A program made the translations under genes and the position numbers. Positions 27,093 to 35,802 of a DNA stretch of 64,000 bases are shown here, in pieces. Below the pieces are notes generated by a model. The model was not told the origin of the DNA. It did not search any database and saw nothing but the letters and a program-made list of their open reading frames with translations. The stretch is from contig NZ_JBHFNP010000085.1 of the NCBI RefSeq assembly GCF_041929235.1, positions 1-64,000 of the forward strand, given 5' to 3'. Position 1 is the first letter of the stretch. Each line of letters begins with the position of its first letter. Origin of the DNA: Microseira sp041929235 (GTDB taxonomy: Bacteria > Cyanobacteriota > Cyanobacteriia > Cyanobacteriales > Aerosakkonemataceae).

Positions 27093-28134
27093 TGATATCT
27101 GTGAATTTGAGACAAGTTTCGACAACGACTTCCATAAAGTTCTGGTTCCAACGGGCAAGACTTTCAGCTTGCTGCTGGGCATTCTGGGTGAGTGCATAAG
27201 CTTGCGCTTGTCCCACTAGCAAATTTTCCCATGTAGGTTGAGCGATCGCAGTCGCTACACCTAACCGAGAAAGTGCAGCACAATTGAGTTGCTGTTCTAA
27301 GTGCATAGGCAAGACTAATTGAGGAATGCCTGCTAGCAGACAGGTAATAGCCGTCGTTAAGCCTCCATTGTGGATTGCCAAAGACTTTCCCTCTAGAACC
27401 TCGCTTAAAGGTTTGAACTCACATTGGGGTCTCAGAGTTTGCAGCACCATCGTGCGCTGAGGATAATTATCTGCCAGATAAGCCCAAGCAGGGCCATCGG
27501 CACGGTGCAGATTTCCAGGAATCGGTGTAACGTGCAGACTGACATACTGGTCATTACGCCGCAAGTGCTGATAAGGGTCTAACTCAGGAATGCCAAAAAT
27601 AAAACTGGCATCCCCATTCAAAATTTGTCCTAGAGGCGCATCAAACTTGACAACTTCGCGCACTGTATTGCTGACTTGCTCTTGGCGCCAGACTGACTCA
27701 GGCGGTGCGGGAAATCTCAGAATCGGGAAAACATCAACGGGTGGTGGTACTGTAAAGCACTCTCCGATCGCAACTGTAGGCACAAAGCCGTAAGCTGCTA
27801 GGACAAGACCAGGGGCATGATCGGCAATAATTAAGCTTGGTTTGAGCTGTTGCAGAACCGAGCGCCACGCCTCAAGGTGCGATCGCAGTATACAGGCATT
27901 CCCAAAACCGAAGTTTTCCAGGATATCGGCAAAGGTATAAGATTCTTTCCGACCATAAAAAGGCAAGCGAGGGGCAAAGACAATCTGATAGGGAAAATCA
28001 ATCCCTTTGATGTTGTAGGACTTGAGGGCAAAGACTGGTTCTAACCCATAGGATTCCAGCATCTGAGCAAGTGCCACCAGACGTTGAATGTGTCCCTGTC
28101 CCCCTCCCAGTTCCCATCCAAGTAAAACTTTCAT
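27079..28134 (-). CDS. UGT/MGT-type glycosyltransferase
   Basis: 351 residues from ATG 28134; a GTG one codon earlier is also possible. A GT-B fold is suggested by the N-terminal glycine loop (LLGWELGGGQGHIQRLVAL) and a C-terminal nucleotide-sugar region (AIHNGGLTTAITCLLAGIPQ then LPMHLEQQLN). This resembles the GxHxG...G(V/I)P...P...DQ pattern of macrolide and UDP-glucuronosyl transferases, with Asn at the usual second His region. The acceptor is unknown. Its position between tocopherol genes may be chance. The C-terminal codons are part of a 22-bp repeat. Confidence 0.8.
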   Translation of the reverse strand: MKVLLGWELGGGQGHIQRLVALAQMLESYGLEPVFALKSYNIKGIDFPYQIVFAPRLPFYGRKESYTFADILENFGFGNACILRSHLEAWRSVLQQLKPSLIIADHAPGLVLAAYGFVPTVAIGECFTVPPPVDVFPILRFPAPPESVWRQEQVSNTVREVVKFDAPLGQILNGDASFIFGIPELDPYQHLRRNDQYVSLHVTPIPGNLHRADGPAWAYLADNYPQRTMVLQTLRPQCEFKPLSEVLEGKSLAIHNGGLTTAITCLLAGIPQLVLPMHLEQQLNCAALSRLGVATAIAQPTWENLLVGQAQAYALTQNAQQQAESLARWNQNFMEVVVETCLKFTDITNGV

Positions 28135-28149
28135 CACCTGTTACTGCGA

Positions 28150-28250
28150 TCGTTTTGCTAATTGCTAATTGCTAATTGCTAATTGGGAGAGAGAGAGAGC
28201 TTCTCAATAATATCTTTCCATTAGCCATTAGCCATTAGCCGCACGGTTGA
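28150..28250. repeat. TAATTGC / ATTAGCC heptamer repeats
   Basis: Four TAATTGC units at 28157-28184, then GAGAGAGAG, then ATTAGCCATTAGCC at about 28220-28240 in the opposing sense. Lies in the spacer between two leftward genes. Confidence 0.7.
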
Positions 28251-28276
28251 GATAACTAGCAATTTGAGTTAACCAG

Positions 28277-28867
28277 CTATTCGCCTTGAGAGGATGCTAT
28301 TTTTCGCTGCAAAAGCAAGCTGCTTAAACCAAGAAACATCAACCCTCCCACAGTGCTTGGTTCCGGAACCGAGGTTGGAGGATTTGACCGCAAATTGTAC
28401 GTCACCGTTCCATAAGATCCTTCTGGACAAGCAGAGCTAGAACAGTCCTGCACATAACCGTAAAATAACGCTGGCTGACCCATCCAAGACCGGAGAAAGA
28501 TTATTTTAGGAAAGTATTCTGGTTTTGGAGGAAAGTCGTAAAGCCCAATGGAAGCCGTCACCAACCCTTCATTAGGAAAGAAGCCACCATAGCCCCCCAC
28601 ATCTATTTGTAGGTCTGATTCAGTGAAATTTTTACCCTCAAAATCAAAGTTAAAATCAAAAGGTCGATACCCACCAAAAGAAGTTTTAGGCGAAGCGTCA
28701 TCGTAGCTAAACGAACCCGAATACTGGTTGCCAACTAGAAAACCCCTAGTAATGTTAACCGTGAAATCATAGTTAAAGACGGCAGCTTGTGCTGGGTTGG
28801 CTTCTATTGCGGTGCAGCTGAGAGCTACACTGGCTGTTGTCACTGCTAATTTTTTGAATTTTGTCAT
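28277..28867 (-). CDS. PEP-CTERM sorting-domain secreted protein
   Basis: 196 residues. Signal peptide (LAVTTASVALSCTAIEANPAQAA), a beta-rich secreted body (GSFSYDDASPKTSFGGYRP), and a C-terminal PEP-CTERM tripartite signal: VPEPSTVGG, a hydrophobic helix, then basic LLQRKIASS. In bacteria with an exosortase such proteins are cleaved and exported to the cell surface or extracellular matrix. No exosortase gene is in the window. The body resembles generic cyanobacterial PEP-CTERM proteins; ligand unknown. Confidence 0.88.
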   Translation of the reverse strand: MTKFKKLAVTTASVALSCTAIEANPAQAAVFNYDFTVNITRGFLVGNQYSGSFSYDDASPKTSFGGYRPFDFNFDFEGKNFTESDLQIDVGGYGGFFPNEGLVTASIGLYDFPPKPEYFPKIIFLRSWMGQPALFYGYVQDCSSSACPEGSYGTVTYNLRSNPPTSVPEPSTVGGLMFLGLSSLLLQRKIASSQGE

Positions 28868-29139
28868 AGTTGCCTGCCATAATTTACTCTAACGATCGCG
28901 GCGGGACAACTACAATTTTTTTTGCCCAGCCGGATATTTCGACCCAATTGCGGTCTAAGGCTCAGGATAATCTACCTCTAAGATGACCATCCGTATTTCT
29001 ACAGAAACTTAACCCAAAAAACACAATCAACCGTCTGACGATGAAGATTCTGCAAAGATTAGCCAAAATGCTAATCCCTATAAAGCATGTGAGCGACTAA
29101 GCACCCCTATTTGCAGACAAGCACCGCTCGGGGATAACC

Positions 29140-29988
29140 CTACTTTGTCGCTCGCAACACCCCGTATCGAATCAATCCCCGCTCATATCCTTGACTCATC
29201 AGGGAAAGTGAAAGCGCCCCTTGAATCGTCGTCCAACCACTAAAAATTAAACCAATAATTGCCGCTGGATTGAAGGCAGAATCAATCACTACATTCCAAA
29301 ATGGCGCTACAGCAGTTGACCAATCATCCGTCCGGATATCTTGAAAAGAAACATTGCGAGCAATTTGCTCATATTCCGGCAGAGAAATGACATAAGGCAA
29401 GCAATAAACTCGATAAATTTCTGCCAAATGCTTTAACTCATCCGGCGTCAAGTATCCATCGGGAAGCGTCACGGGACGATGACACCAAGTAGCCATTAAA
29501 AACGTGCCACCAGGCTGCAATACCCGGTAGCATTCTTGCAAGAATTTAACTTTATCCGGCATGTGTTCGCCGCTTTCCATAGACCAAACAAAATCAAAGG
29601 ATGCATCGGCAAAGGGCAGATTCAATGCATCTGCTACCTGGAAGGAAGTCTGCTGACTTAGATTAGCATTAGCTGCCCTTTCCTTCGCCCTAGACGCCTG
29701 AACCGGACTGAGTGTAATTCCGGTGACTTTGGCGTTATACTTTTGAGCCAGATAGAGGGAACTGCCTCCAATGCCGCAGCCTACGTCTAGAATAGTTTCC
29801 ACCCTATGTAAATTAGCCCATTGGAGTATTTCTTCATTCAGGTCAATTTGAGCTTGACGGCGGTCTTTTTTTTGCTTGCCATCTGCACCATAATACCCGT
29901 GGTGCATGTGTTCGCCCCAAATTTGCTCCCACAAACCGGAGGAGGCGTCGTAAAATTGCTGAATTTGCTCGTAAAGTGTTGCTGTCAT
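29140..29988 (-). CDS. Gamma-tocopherol methyltransferase
   Basis: 282 residues; a SAM-dependent class I methyltransferase. Motif I ILDVGCGIGGSSLYLAQKY, then SFDFVWSMESGEHMPDKVKF and LQPGGTFLMATWCHRP. The start (LYEQIQQFYDASSGLWEQIW, then GEHMHHGYYG) agrees closely with the Synechocystis slr0089 tocopherol methyltransferase as I recall it. It converts gamma- to alpha-tocopherol using SAM. Unlike that protein, no N-terminal membrane or transit extension is present. With hpt nearby, tocopherol synthesis is well supported. Confidence 0.9.
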   Translation of the reverse strand: MTATLYEQIQQFYDASSGLWEQIWGEHMHHGYYGADGKQKKDRRQAQIDLNEEILQWANLHRVETILDVGCGIGGSSLYLAQKYNAKVTGITLSPVQASRAKERAANANLSQQTSFQVADALNLPFADASFDFVWSMESGEHMPDKVKFLQECYRVLQPGGTFLMATWCHRPVTLPDGYLTPDELKHLAEIYRVYCLPYVISLPEYEQIARNVSFQDIRTDDWSTAVAPFWNVVIDSAFNPAAIIGLIFSGWTTIQGALSLSLMSQGYERGLIRYGVLRATK

Positions 29989-30089
29989 GGAACCAATAGC
30001 TTTAATGCAGACTAAAATTAGTTTAATCGCAAGGGTACTTTACAAGACACGCGATCAAAAGTATTGTTGGATCGAATTGCAACCCATCC

Positions 30090-31424
30090 ATGACAGTTTC
30101 TAGAACGATTTGCCTGGGGTTCCTTGCCGTAATCGGTTTGGGCGCCCTTTTGTTGATGATGCCGTTTTCTAGCAGCAGCGGGACTTGGATTGACCCGTTA
30201 GTGGCTTTATTCACCTCAACCTCTGCTGTCTGCGTTACGGGTTTGTCGGTTGTCGATGTCGGCACTTATTTTTCATTCTGGGGTCAGCTGTTTGTTGCCA
30301 TACTTGTCCAAGTTGGCGGACTCGGTTATATGACGGCAACTACTTTTCTTTTGCTGCTGATTGGTGCCAGGTTTAGCTTGCGCGATAAAGTGGCAATTCA
30401 ACAAGCTTTAGACCGAACGGGAATCCAGGGTAGCGCCCAAGTGCTGCGCTCGATTATTGCCACGACGCTAATATTTGAACTCACCGGAGTCTTTCTGCTG
30501 CTGCCTGTTTTTGTTCCCGATTTTGGATTTTATCGGGGACTGTGGTACGCAATTTTTCACAGTATTAATTCTTGGAATAATGCGGGATTTAGTGTGTTTA
30601 GTGATAGCTTTATCCGCTATCAATCATCGATTTTATTAAACCTGACGGTAACGGGGTTGATTATCTTTGGCGGGATTGGCTACCAGGTGATTATGGAAAT
30701 GTACCTGTGGTTGCGCGACCGCATCCTCAGAAAAACCCATTGCATTATCTTCTCCCTCAATTTTAAAGTCGCGACCAGCACCACTTTAATTCTCTTAATA
30801 CTCGGCACGGTGGCGTTCTTTTTAATCGAGCAGAAAAACCCCGAAACCTTTGGTAAAATGGACTTAAAGACCAAAATCCTAGCAGCTTGGTTTCAATCGG
30901 TAACGCCCCGAACCGCGGGGTTTAACACGATTGATTTTAGCAAAATGACCACAGCGGGTTTATTTATTACGATTGCTTTTATGTTTATTGGCGCCAGTCC
31001 CGGCGGGACAGGAGGCGGTATGAAAACGACAACGCTGCGAGTTTTAACCACTTGCACCAAAGCCATTTTACAGGGAAATGAAGAAGCTGTTTTGTACGAG
31101 CGAAAAATACCTCTATCGCTGATTTTGAAAGCGGTTGGCGTGTTTATAGGCTCGTTGGCAACTGTGATTATTGCCACAATTTTAATCTCTCTCACCGATA
31201 CAAAGTTTAATTTTATTCAAATTTTGTTTGAGGTCGTGTCCGCTTTTGCGACAGTTGGTCTGTCCACGGGAATAACAGCTAGCGTCTCAGGTGCTGCGAA
31301 GCTAGTTTTAATTGTGACAATGTATGTGGGAAGGGTAGGCATTCTGCTGCTGATGTCGGCGCTTTTGGGAGATCCCAGCCCCAGTAAAATTCGCTACCCC
31401 GAAGAAAACTTACTCGTGGGGTAA
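30090..31424 (+). CDS. ktrB: Potassium uptake protein KtrB (TrkH family)
   Basis: 444 residues, four M1-P-M2 repeats. The pore-loop glycine segments are STSAVCVTGLS, NNAGFSVFSDS, TPRTAGFNTID and FATVGLSTGIT. It is the membrane subunit of the Na+-dependent K+ uptake system. The regulatory subunit ktrA follows on the same strand 92 bp later. Cyanobacterial KtrB works with KtrA in osmotic adaptation. Confidence 0.95.
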   Translation: MTVSRTICLGFLAVIGLGALLLMMPFSSSSGTWIDPLVALFTSTSAVCVTGLSVVDVGTYFSFWGQLFVAILVQVGGLGYMTATTFLLLLIGARFSLRDKVAIQQALDRTGIQGSAQVLRSIIATTLIFELTGVFLLLPVFVPDFGFYRGLWYAIFHSINSWNNAGFSVFSDSFIRYQSSILLNLTVTGLIIFGGIGYQVIMEMYLWLRDRILRKTHCIIFSLNFKVATSTTLILLILGTVAFFLIEQKNPETFGKMDLKTKILAAWFQSVTPRTAGFNTIDFSKMTTAGLFITIAFMFIGASPGGTGGGMKTTTLRVLTTCTKAILQGNEEAVLYERKIPLSLILKAVGVFIGSLATVIIATILISLTDTKFNFIQILFEVVSAFATVGLSTGITASVSGAAKLVLIVTMYVGRVGILLLMSALLGDPSPSKIRYPEENLLVG

Positions 31425-31516
31425 TGATGGTAGAAAATATTTGCTAGGCTGGAAAGATAAGACTGGTTTTGTAGGGGTTGTTCTCGCCAAAGTCTCTATT
31501 ACACAGGTAGAAAAAA

Positions 31517-32212
31517 GTGAATCTGTCGTCCATAGGTTTTTTTCGCAGTTTACGCAAAGATAATAAACAGTATGCCGTGATTGGTTTGGGGCGCTTTGGG
31601 CGGGGAGTATGCTCGACTCTGCACCGTTTGGGATACGACGTACTGGGTACGGATGTTGATGAAAAACGAGTCGCTCAAGTCCTGACGGATCAAATTGTAG
31701 GTCATGCGTTGCAACTCGACTCAACCGAACCGTCGGCGCTAAAAGAAGCGGGAATTTTTGAGTTCGATACGGTGATTGTTGCCATCGGTAACTATTTACA
31801 AGAAAGTATTATTACCACGCTGAATCTGAAGGAAGGCGGCGTCCCCCACGTGGTGGCGAAAGCTTCGTCAGAAGTCCACGGTAAAGTATTAACGCGAGTG
31901 GGAGCAGACCACGTAGTTTATCCAGAACATGAAGCTGGTTGTGCATTGGCGCGCTTGCTCACTAAACCCGCCATTTTAGACCGATTTGAGCTAGACCCAC
32001 ACAACAGCATTGTAGAAGCGATCGTTCCCAAAGAATTTGACGGCAAAACCATCTACGACCTGCAACTTAGAACTCGTTATGGTTTAAACTTGCTAGCAGT
32101 GTGTAACGATGGCACCTTTGAAGTCAATCCCAACCCCAACCGACGCCTTTACAAGGGTGAAATTATGGTAGTAATTGGCTCTAACAAAGATATCGATCGC
32201 CTGCCAATTTAA
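31517..32212 (+). CDS. ktrA: Potassium uptake regulatory subunit KtrA
   Basis: 231 residues from a GTG start. Residues about 15-140 form an RCK_N (Rossmann) domain with the nucleotide loop VIGLGRFGRGVC, followed by an RCK_C domain. It binds ATP/ADP or NAD and gates KtrB at the cytoplasmic face. The gene order ktrB-ktrA points to one operon. Confidence 0.95.
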   Translation: MNLSSIGFFRSLRKDNKQYAVIGLGRFGRGVCSTLHRLGYDVLGTDVDEKRVAQVLTDQIVGHALQLDSTEPSALKEAGIFEFDTVIVAIGNYLQESIITTLNLKEGGVPHVVAKASSEVHGKVLTRVGADHVVYPEHEAGCALARLLTKPAILDRFELDPHNSIVEAIVPKEFDGKTIYDLQLRTRYGLNLLAVCNDGTFEVNPNPNRRLYKGEIMVVIGSNKDIDRLPI

Positions 32213-32213
32213 A

Positions 32214-32390
32214 GAAGTGGAGAAGGGGGGAAAGGGGGAAGGGGGAAAGGGGAAAGCTAAAGCATTAGGTCTGTTTTCAAAGTCGATTCCCACAGAGGCA
32301 CTTTTGCCACATATCTATTCCTTCCCACCAGTCTTTCCCTTTCCCCCTTTCCCCCTTTCCCGCTTCCCCCCTTTCCCCATTACCAATTAC
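32214..32390. repeat. GGGGGAAAG / CCCTTTCC inverted repeat spacer
   Basis: A purine-rich block (GGGGGGAAAGGGGGAAGGGGG, about 32226-32255) and a matching pyrimidine-rich block (CCCTTTCCCCCTTTCCC, about 32338-32380) lie between the convergent ktrA and TPR genes. They could pair in RNA as a transcription barrier. Confidence 0.55.
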
Positions 32391-32396
32391 CCAGTG

Positions 32397-33296
32397 CTAT
32401 TTTGCCTGAATTTCTCGCACAAACTGGTCGATTTGATCTGCTGTTTCCAGGTCGCCTTGCTGTCTATATAAATCTCTCGCTCTTCTCAGTCGCCCGCTGG
32501 CATCTCGAATGCGGCCTAAATTATACAAAGCCATGCCCCAGTTATAGTTAGCACTTGGATTATTAGGCTGGCGATTAACGGCTTCCCGATAAACAATTAT
32601 AGCAGCTTCTAACTGGTTTTGTCTCGCTAAAACATTCCCCAAACTATTTCGCGCCGCCACAAAACGAGGAGCGAGATTAACAGCTTGCTGATAAGCAGAA
32701 GTTGCCGCTTTTAGTTGGCCTTCTTTCTCCAAAGCCAATCCCAAATTATAGTAAGCATTGGCATTATTGGGAGCCAATCGAATTGCTTGCTGGTAGGCAG
32801 TACTGGCTTGAGAAAACTGCTCTTGTTGATACAAAGTCAGTCCCCAATTGTAAAAAGCATCCGCATTGTCTGGATCGATTTGAATCGATTGTGCAAAAGC
32901 GGCGCCAGCTTCTTGCAGTTCGCCTTGTTGATATAAAGCCACGCCCAAGTTGTAGTAAGCTTGTGCCAAACTCGGATCGAGTCGCACCGCTTCCCGAAAA
33001 GCTGCTATCGCACCGGGAAAATTGCCTTGTTTGCTTTGTATAATCCCCAAATAATGCTGCGCCAGAGCAATATTAGAGTCGCGTCCCAGTGCTTGACGAA
33101 ATGCGCGACCTGCTTGTTCAAAGTCGCCTTGGTTGTAAAAATTCACCCCTTGCTGGAACGAACGCGCCGCTTCCAGGTTTTGCGTTAAAACACCTTCCAC
33201 CAGTTGTTTATTACCAGCGGTGACTGGATCAAACGGCGTTAAGACAAAACTGGTAACAGCAGCAACAAGATAAATCGACAAGGACTTTTTAAACAT
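32397..33296 (-). CDS. TPR-repeat secreted protein
   Basis: 299 residues. An N-terminal signal-like hydrophobic stretch (IYLVAAVTSFVLTPFDPVTA) is followed by about seven canonical tetratricopeptide repeats (NADAFYNWGLTLYQQEQFSQ, NNANAYYNLGLALEKEGQLK). Predicted to be exported or membrane-attached and to act as a protein scaffold. Its repeats are near-canonical, unlike the divergent pairs in the TPR lipoprotein at 24 kb. No partner is apparent. Confidence 0.88.
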   Translation of the reverse strand: MFKKSLSIYLVAAVTSFVLTPFDPVTAGNKQLVEGVLTQNLEAARSFQQGVNFYNQGDFEQAGRAFRQALGRDSNIALAQHYLGIIQSKQGNFPGAIAAFREAVRLDPSLAQAYYNLGVALYQQGELQEAGAAFAQSIQIDPDNADAFYNWGLTLYQQEQFSQASTAYQQAIRLAPNNANAYYNLGLALEKEGQLKAATSAYQQAVNLAPRFVAARNSLGNVLARQNQLEAAIIVYREAVNRQPNNPSANYNWGMALYNLGRIRDASGRLRRARDLYRQQGDLETADQIDQFVREIQAK

Positions 33297-33299
33297 TTT

Positions 33300-33397
33300 T
33301 GGTGATTGGTAATTGGTGAAGTGTAATTGCTAATTGCTAATTGCTAATTGCTAATTGCGTTTTCTTGCCATTAGCCATTAGCCATTAGCCATTACCA
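33300..33397. repeat. TAATTGC / ATTAGCC heptamer repeats
   Basis: Tandem TGCTAAT units (33328-33358) followed by CATTAGC units (33370-33395). The last ATTAGCC/ATTACC copy ends in queA, so the repeat overlaps the queA stop region. Confidence 0.75.
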
Positions 33398-34623
33398 GAT
33401 GTTGGCAAAATCAACATGGCATCGCCAAAGGAATAGAAACGGTAGTTGTGTGCGATCGCTTCCCGATACAAATCTAGCAGCCTCTGACGCCCCACCAATG
33501 CACTCACCAGCATCAGCAAACTAGAGCGGGGCAGGTGAAAATTAGTAATCAGTCCATCAACGACGCGCCACTGATATCCCGGATAGATAAACAAATCGGT
33601 CTTGTCGCAAAATGTTTGCAATTCGCCGGTTACCGCTGCCGCCCCTTCCAACGACCGCACGACGGTAGTCCCGACAGCAATCACCCGCCCCCCTCGCGCT
33701 TTGGTAGAGCGGATTTTTTCTACCGTTTCCGCCGATACTTCTACCCATTCCTCGTGCATTTTATGCTGGGTTACGTCTTCCACTTCGACGGGTCGAAATG
33801 TCCCCACGCCGATATGCAGCGTCACAAACGCTCGCTCAATGCCCCGTTGTTCTAAGATTTCGAGTAACTCTTCGGTAAAGTGTAACCCCGCCGTAGGCGC
33901 AGCTGCCGACCCCGCTCGAGAGCCATAGACTGTTTGATACTGTTCTGGTAAAGCTTGGGAGTTTGTAATATAAGGCGGTAACGGCACATGTCCGAATTCC
34001 TCTAACAACTCGGTGAGGGATTTCCCTTCAGGGATATCAAACTGCAAAATGCGTCCCCCAGTCGCCTCGTCTACCGCCAGGACTTTGGCACTGAGTGAGG
34101 AAGACGCGGGGACAAAGGGACGCTCTGAAGTGGAGAGTAAAGATATCTTTGCATCCTCACTTGTCTGATTTTCCCTATCCTCTTCCCGACTAGATGGGGG
34201 GTCAAAAATAATCTTCGCACCCACTAGAAGGCGTTTCCCCGGTCTGACTAAGGCTAGCCAAGTGTTTTTTTGGCGCTCTTGGAGCAGTAAAACTTCCACC
34301 GATGCGCCGCTGATTTTCCGCCCGTAGAGTCTGGCTCTGATGACGCGGGTATTGTTGAGTACCAGTAGATCCCCCGGTTGGAGCAGAGCCGGCAAATCGC
34401 GAAATATGCAGTGGGCGTGGCCCTCTTTTGACTCCTCAACCACGAGCAGGCGGGCGCTATCCCTGGGCGTGACGGGATTTTGAGCGATCAGATGCTCTGG
34501 AAGAAAGTAGTCATAGGCGGCGAGGGTGCGATCCGCTTCCCTGTCAGGCTCGGGGGTGGGTGTCGTTGTATCGATGGGATGGGCAATTTTAATATTGGCT
34601 TTAGAAAATTCGTTCACTTGCAT
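33385..34623 (-). CDS. queA: tRNA preQ1(34) S-adenosylmethionine ribosyltransferase-isomerase
   Basis: 412 residues; transfers and isomerises the ribosyl group of SAM onto preQ1 in tRNA wobble position 34 to form epoxyqueuosine. Family marks are YDYFLPEHLIAQNPVTPRDS, VLNNTRVIRARLYGRK, SAAAPTAGLHFTEELL and TLHIGVGTFRPVEVEDV. The protein is about 60 residues longer than usual: an N-terminal 38-residue polar extension and an insert near residues 145-185. The insert DNA (about 34080-34190) resembles intergenic repeats (GACGCGGGGACAAAGGGACG). The core looks intact. Confidence 0.94.
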   Translation of the reverse strand: MQVNEFSKANIKIAHPIDTTTPTPEPDREADRTLAAYDYFLPEHLIAQNPVTPRDSARLLVVEESKEGHAHCIFRDLPALLQPGDLLVLNNTRVIRARLYGRKISGASVEVLLLQERQKNTWLALVRPGKRLLVGAKIIFDPPSSREEDRENQTSEDAKISLLSTSERPFVPASSSLSAKVLAVDEATGGRILQFDIPEGKSLTELLEEFGHVPLPPYITNSQALPEQYQTVYGSRAGSAAAPTAGLHFTEELLEILEQRGIERAFVTLHIGVGTFRPVEVEDVTQHKMHEEWVEVSAETVEKIRSTKARGGRVIAVGTTVVRSLEGAAAVTGELQTFCDKTDLFIYPGYQWRVVDGLITNFHLPRSSLLMLVSALVGRQRLLDLYREAIAHNYRFYSFGDAMLILPTSGNG

Positions 34624-34852
34624 GGGATCGCTCCGGGTACAATAATATTCCTGGCAGATTTTTGTCGCGGTAAAGCTGCGTCATCTATCTAAGGATACAG
34701 ATGGATACGATCTCAACGCACCCCTGGATTGGCGACCTAAATTGGGTAAAACTCCCTAGTCAAAATTGGGGGCAAATCCCCTAGTTTTTACCTGTTGAGC
34801 TGGGGAAAATAATATCAGTAAAGTATTGGCTTGGCCCCCAAGTACAAACATA

Positions 34853-35242
34853 ATGGAATACCTCTATTTCCTCGCGAATGCCAGCCTAACGCAGAGAGTC
34901 GTTGATTTCCTACACGTAACCCGCCAACTCCCGGTGCATTCGGTCACAGTCCTTCATCAAATTGATGGCTGGGTGGTGAAGGTCAAAATGAGAGAACCCC
35001 TAAAACCACAGCAAGATGGGGACTTTAGGGCGTTCTTGAACGAAATAGGCATTCCCTATCAACCGGAAGTGCGAGTCAAAATGGCACTCTGGAGTTTGGA
35101 TGCGGGACAATCACCCATTGAGGTGATGCGTCGCTACCAGGTAGCCGTGGTTTCTCACGGTCATCCGGATCGGGAGGAAATTGAAGCTTTTCGCAAGCAG
35201 TTTGTCAACGGATTGGGATACTGTCCCGAAACGCTGGCTTAA
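34853..35242 (+). CDS. Conserved cyanobacterial protein of unknown function
   Basis: 129 residues from ATG 34853 (MEYLYFLANASL). The frame opens at a TTG at 34826, a weaker start. Mixed alpha/beta, no signal peptide or membrane span, with no catalytic motif that I recognise (VTVLHQIDGWVVKVKMREPL, GYCPETLA at the end). The evenly folded composition suggests a small cytoplasmic protein conserved in cyanobacteria; this is recollection, not a search. Monocistronic, divergent from queA. Confidence 0.72.
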   Translation: MEYLYFLANASLTQRVVDFLHVTRQLPVHSVTVLHQIDGWVVKVKMREPLKPQQDGDFRAFLNEIGIPYQPEVRVKMALWSLDAGQSPIEVMRRYQVAVVSHGHPDREEIEAFRKQFVNGLGYCPETLA

Positions 35243-35310
35243 GACAATTAAAAATTAAAAATTAAAGATTAAGACAGTTATTTCTTGGTTTTTAATTTTT
35301 AACTAACCTC

Positions 35311-35794
35311 GCGGAATTCCCCATCCGCCGTTAGCGGTGGGGATGGATAGCGACGGCGCTCTCAGAGCCAATCTCTCTTGGGAATCTCCAAGCAAATCAG
35401 GTAAACTTGTATTGGTCGATGACCCGCCTGACTGTATGGAACATAAAGGCTAATTCCGAAGTAGCGGTAAGACGCTTGCCGTTCGCGTCAGCGTCAGCGT
35501 GGCGTAAGCCATAGAAACATCAGAGATCAGGGAAAGAACTTCTCCCACTTCTCGCCATTGCAGAAATCCACGAGAAGTTGTACGTAAAAAGCTTAAACAA
35601 CCTGTGGAAGACGGGTTGCTGCCTGTGGAGGCAAAGTAAGACCATCATCGGACCCTAGTTCCTTGCCTCGTAAGAGTCGCTAACGTGGCATTTGCCTGTG
35701 AGACGGGAAATCCCGAAGACGAATAAGACCGTCCCTGAATTGAGTTGTTGTTGGAAGCCCCAACCTCAGCTCTCGCAGGTTGGGGTACTTCACT
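35311..35794 (+). mobile_element. Non-autonomous IS200/IS605-type element with possible omega-RNA
   Basis: About 480 bp without an open frame, bounded by two hairpins. The left one is CCCCATCCGC with GCGGTGGGG (35319-35342); the right one is CCCCAACCT with AGGTTGGGG (35758-35786), followed by TACTTCAC. The segment before the right hairpin (GACGAATAAGACCGTCCCTG, then AATTGAGTTG) resembles, from memory, the conserved 3' tails of cyanobacterial tnpB elements, where the guide (omega/re) RNA is encoded. No tnpA or tnpB is present. It lies between two genes, 8 bp from the yraN stop. Confidence 0.6.
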
Positions 35795-35802
35795 TTGACA
35801 CT

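Noticed and set aside
26878..27219. 113-codon frame through the MITE A array
   Set aside because: Made of translated repeat units (NRGFCSRDRR twice) and antisense to the glycosyltransferase.
30023..30265. 80-codon frame opposite the ktrB start
   Set aside because: Entirely antisense to the conserved KtrB N-terminus; no family likeness.
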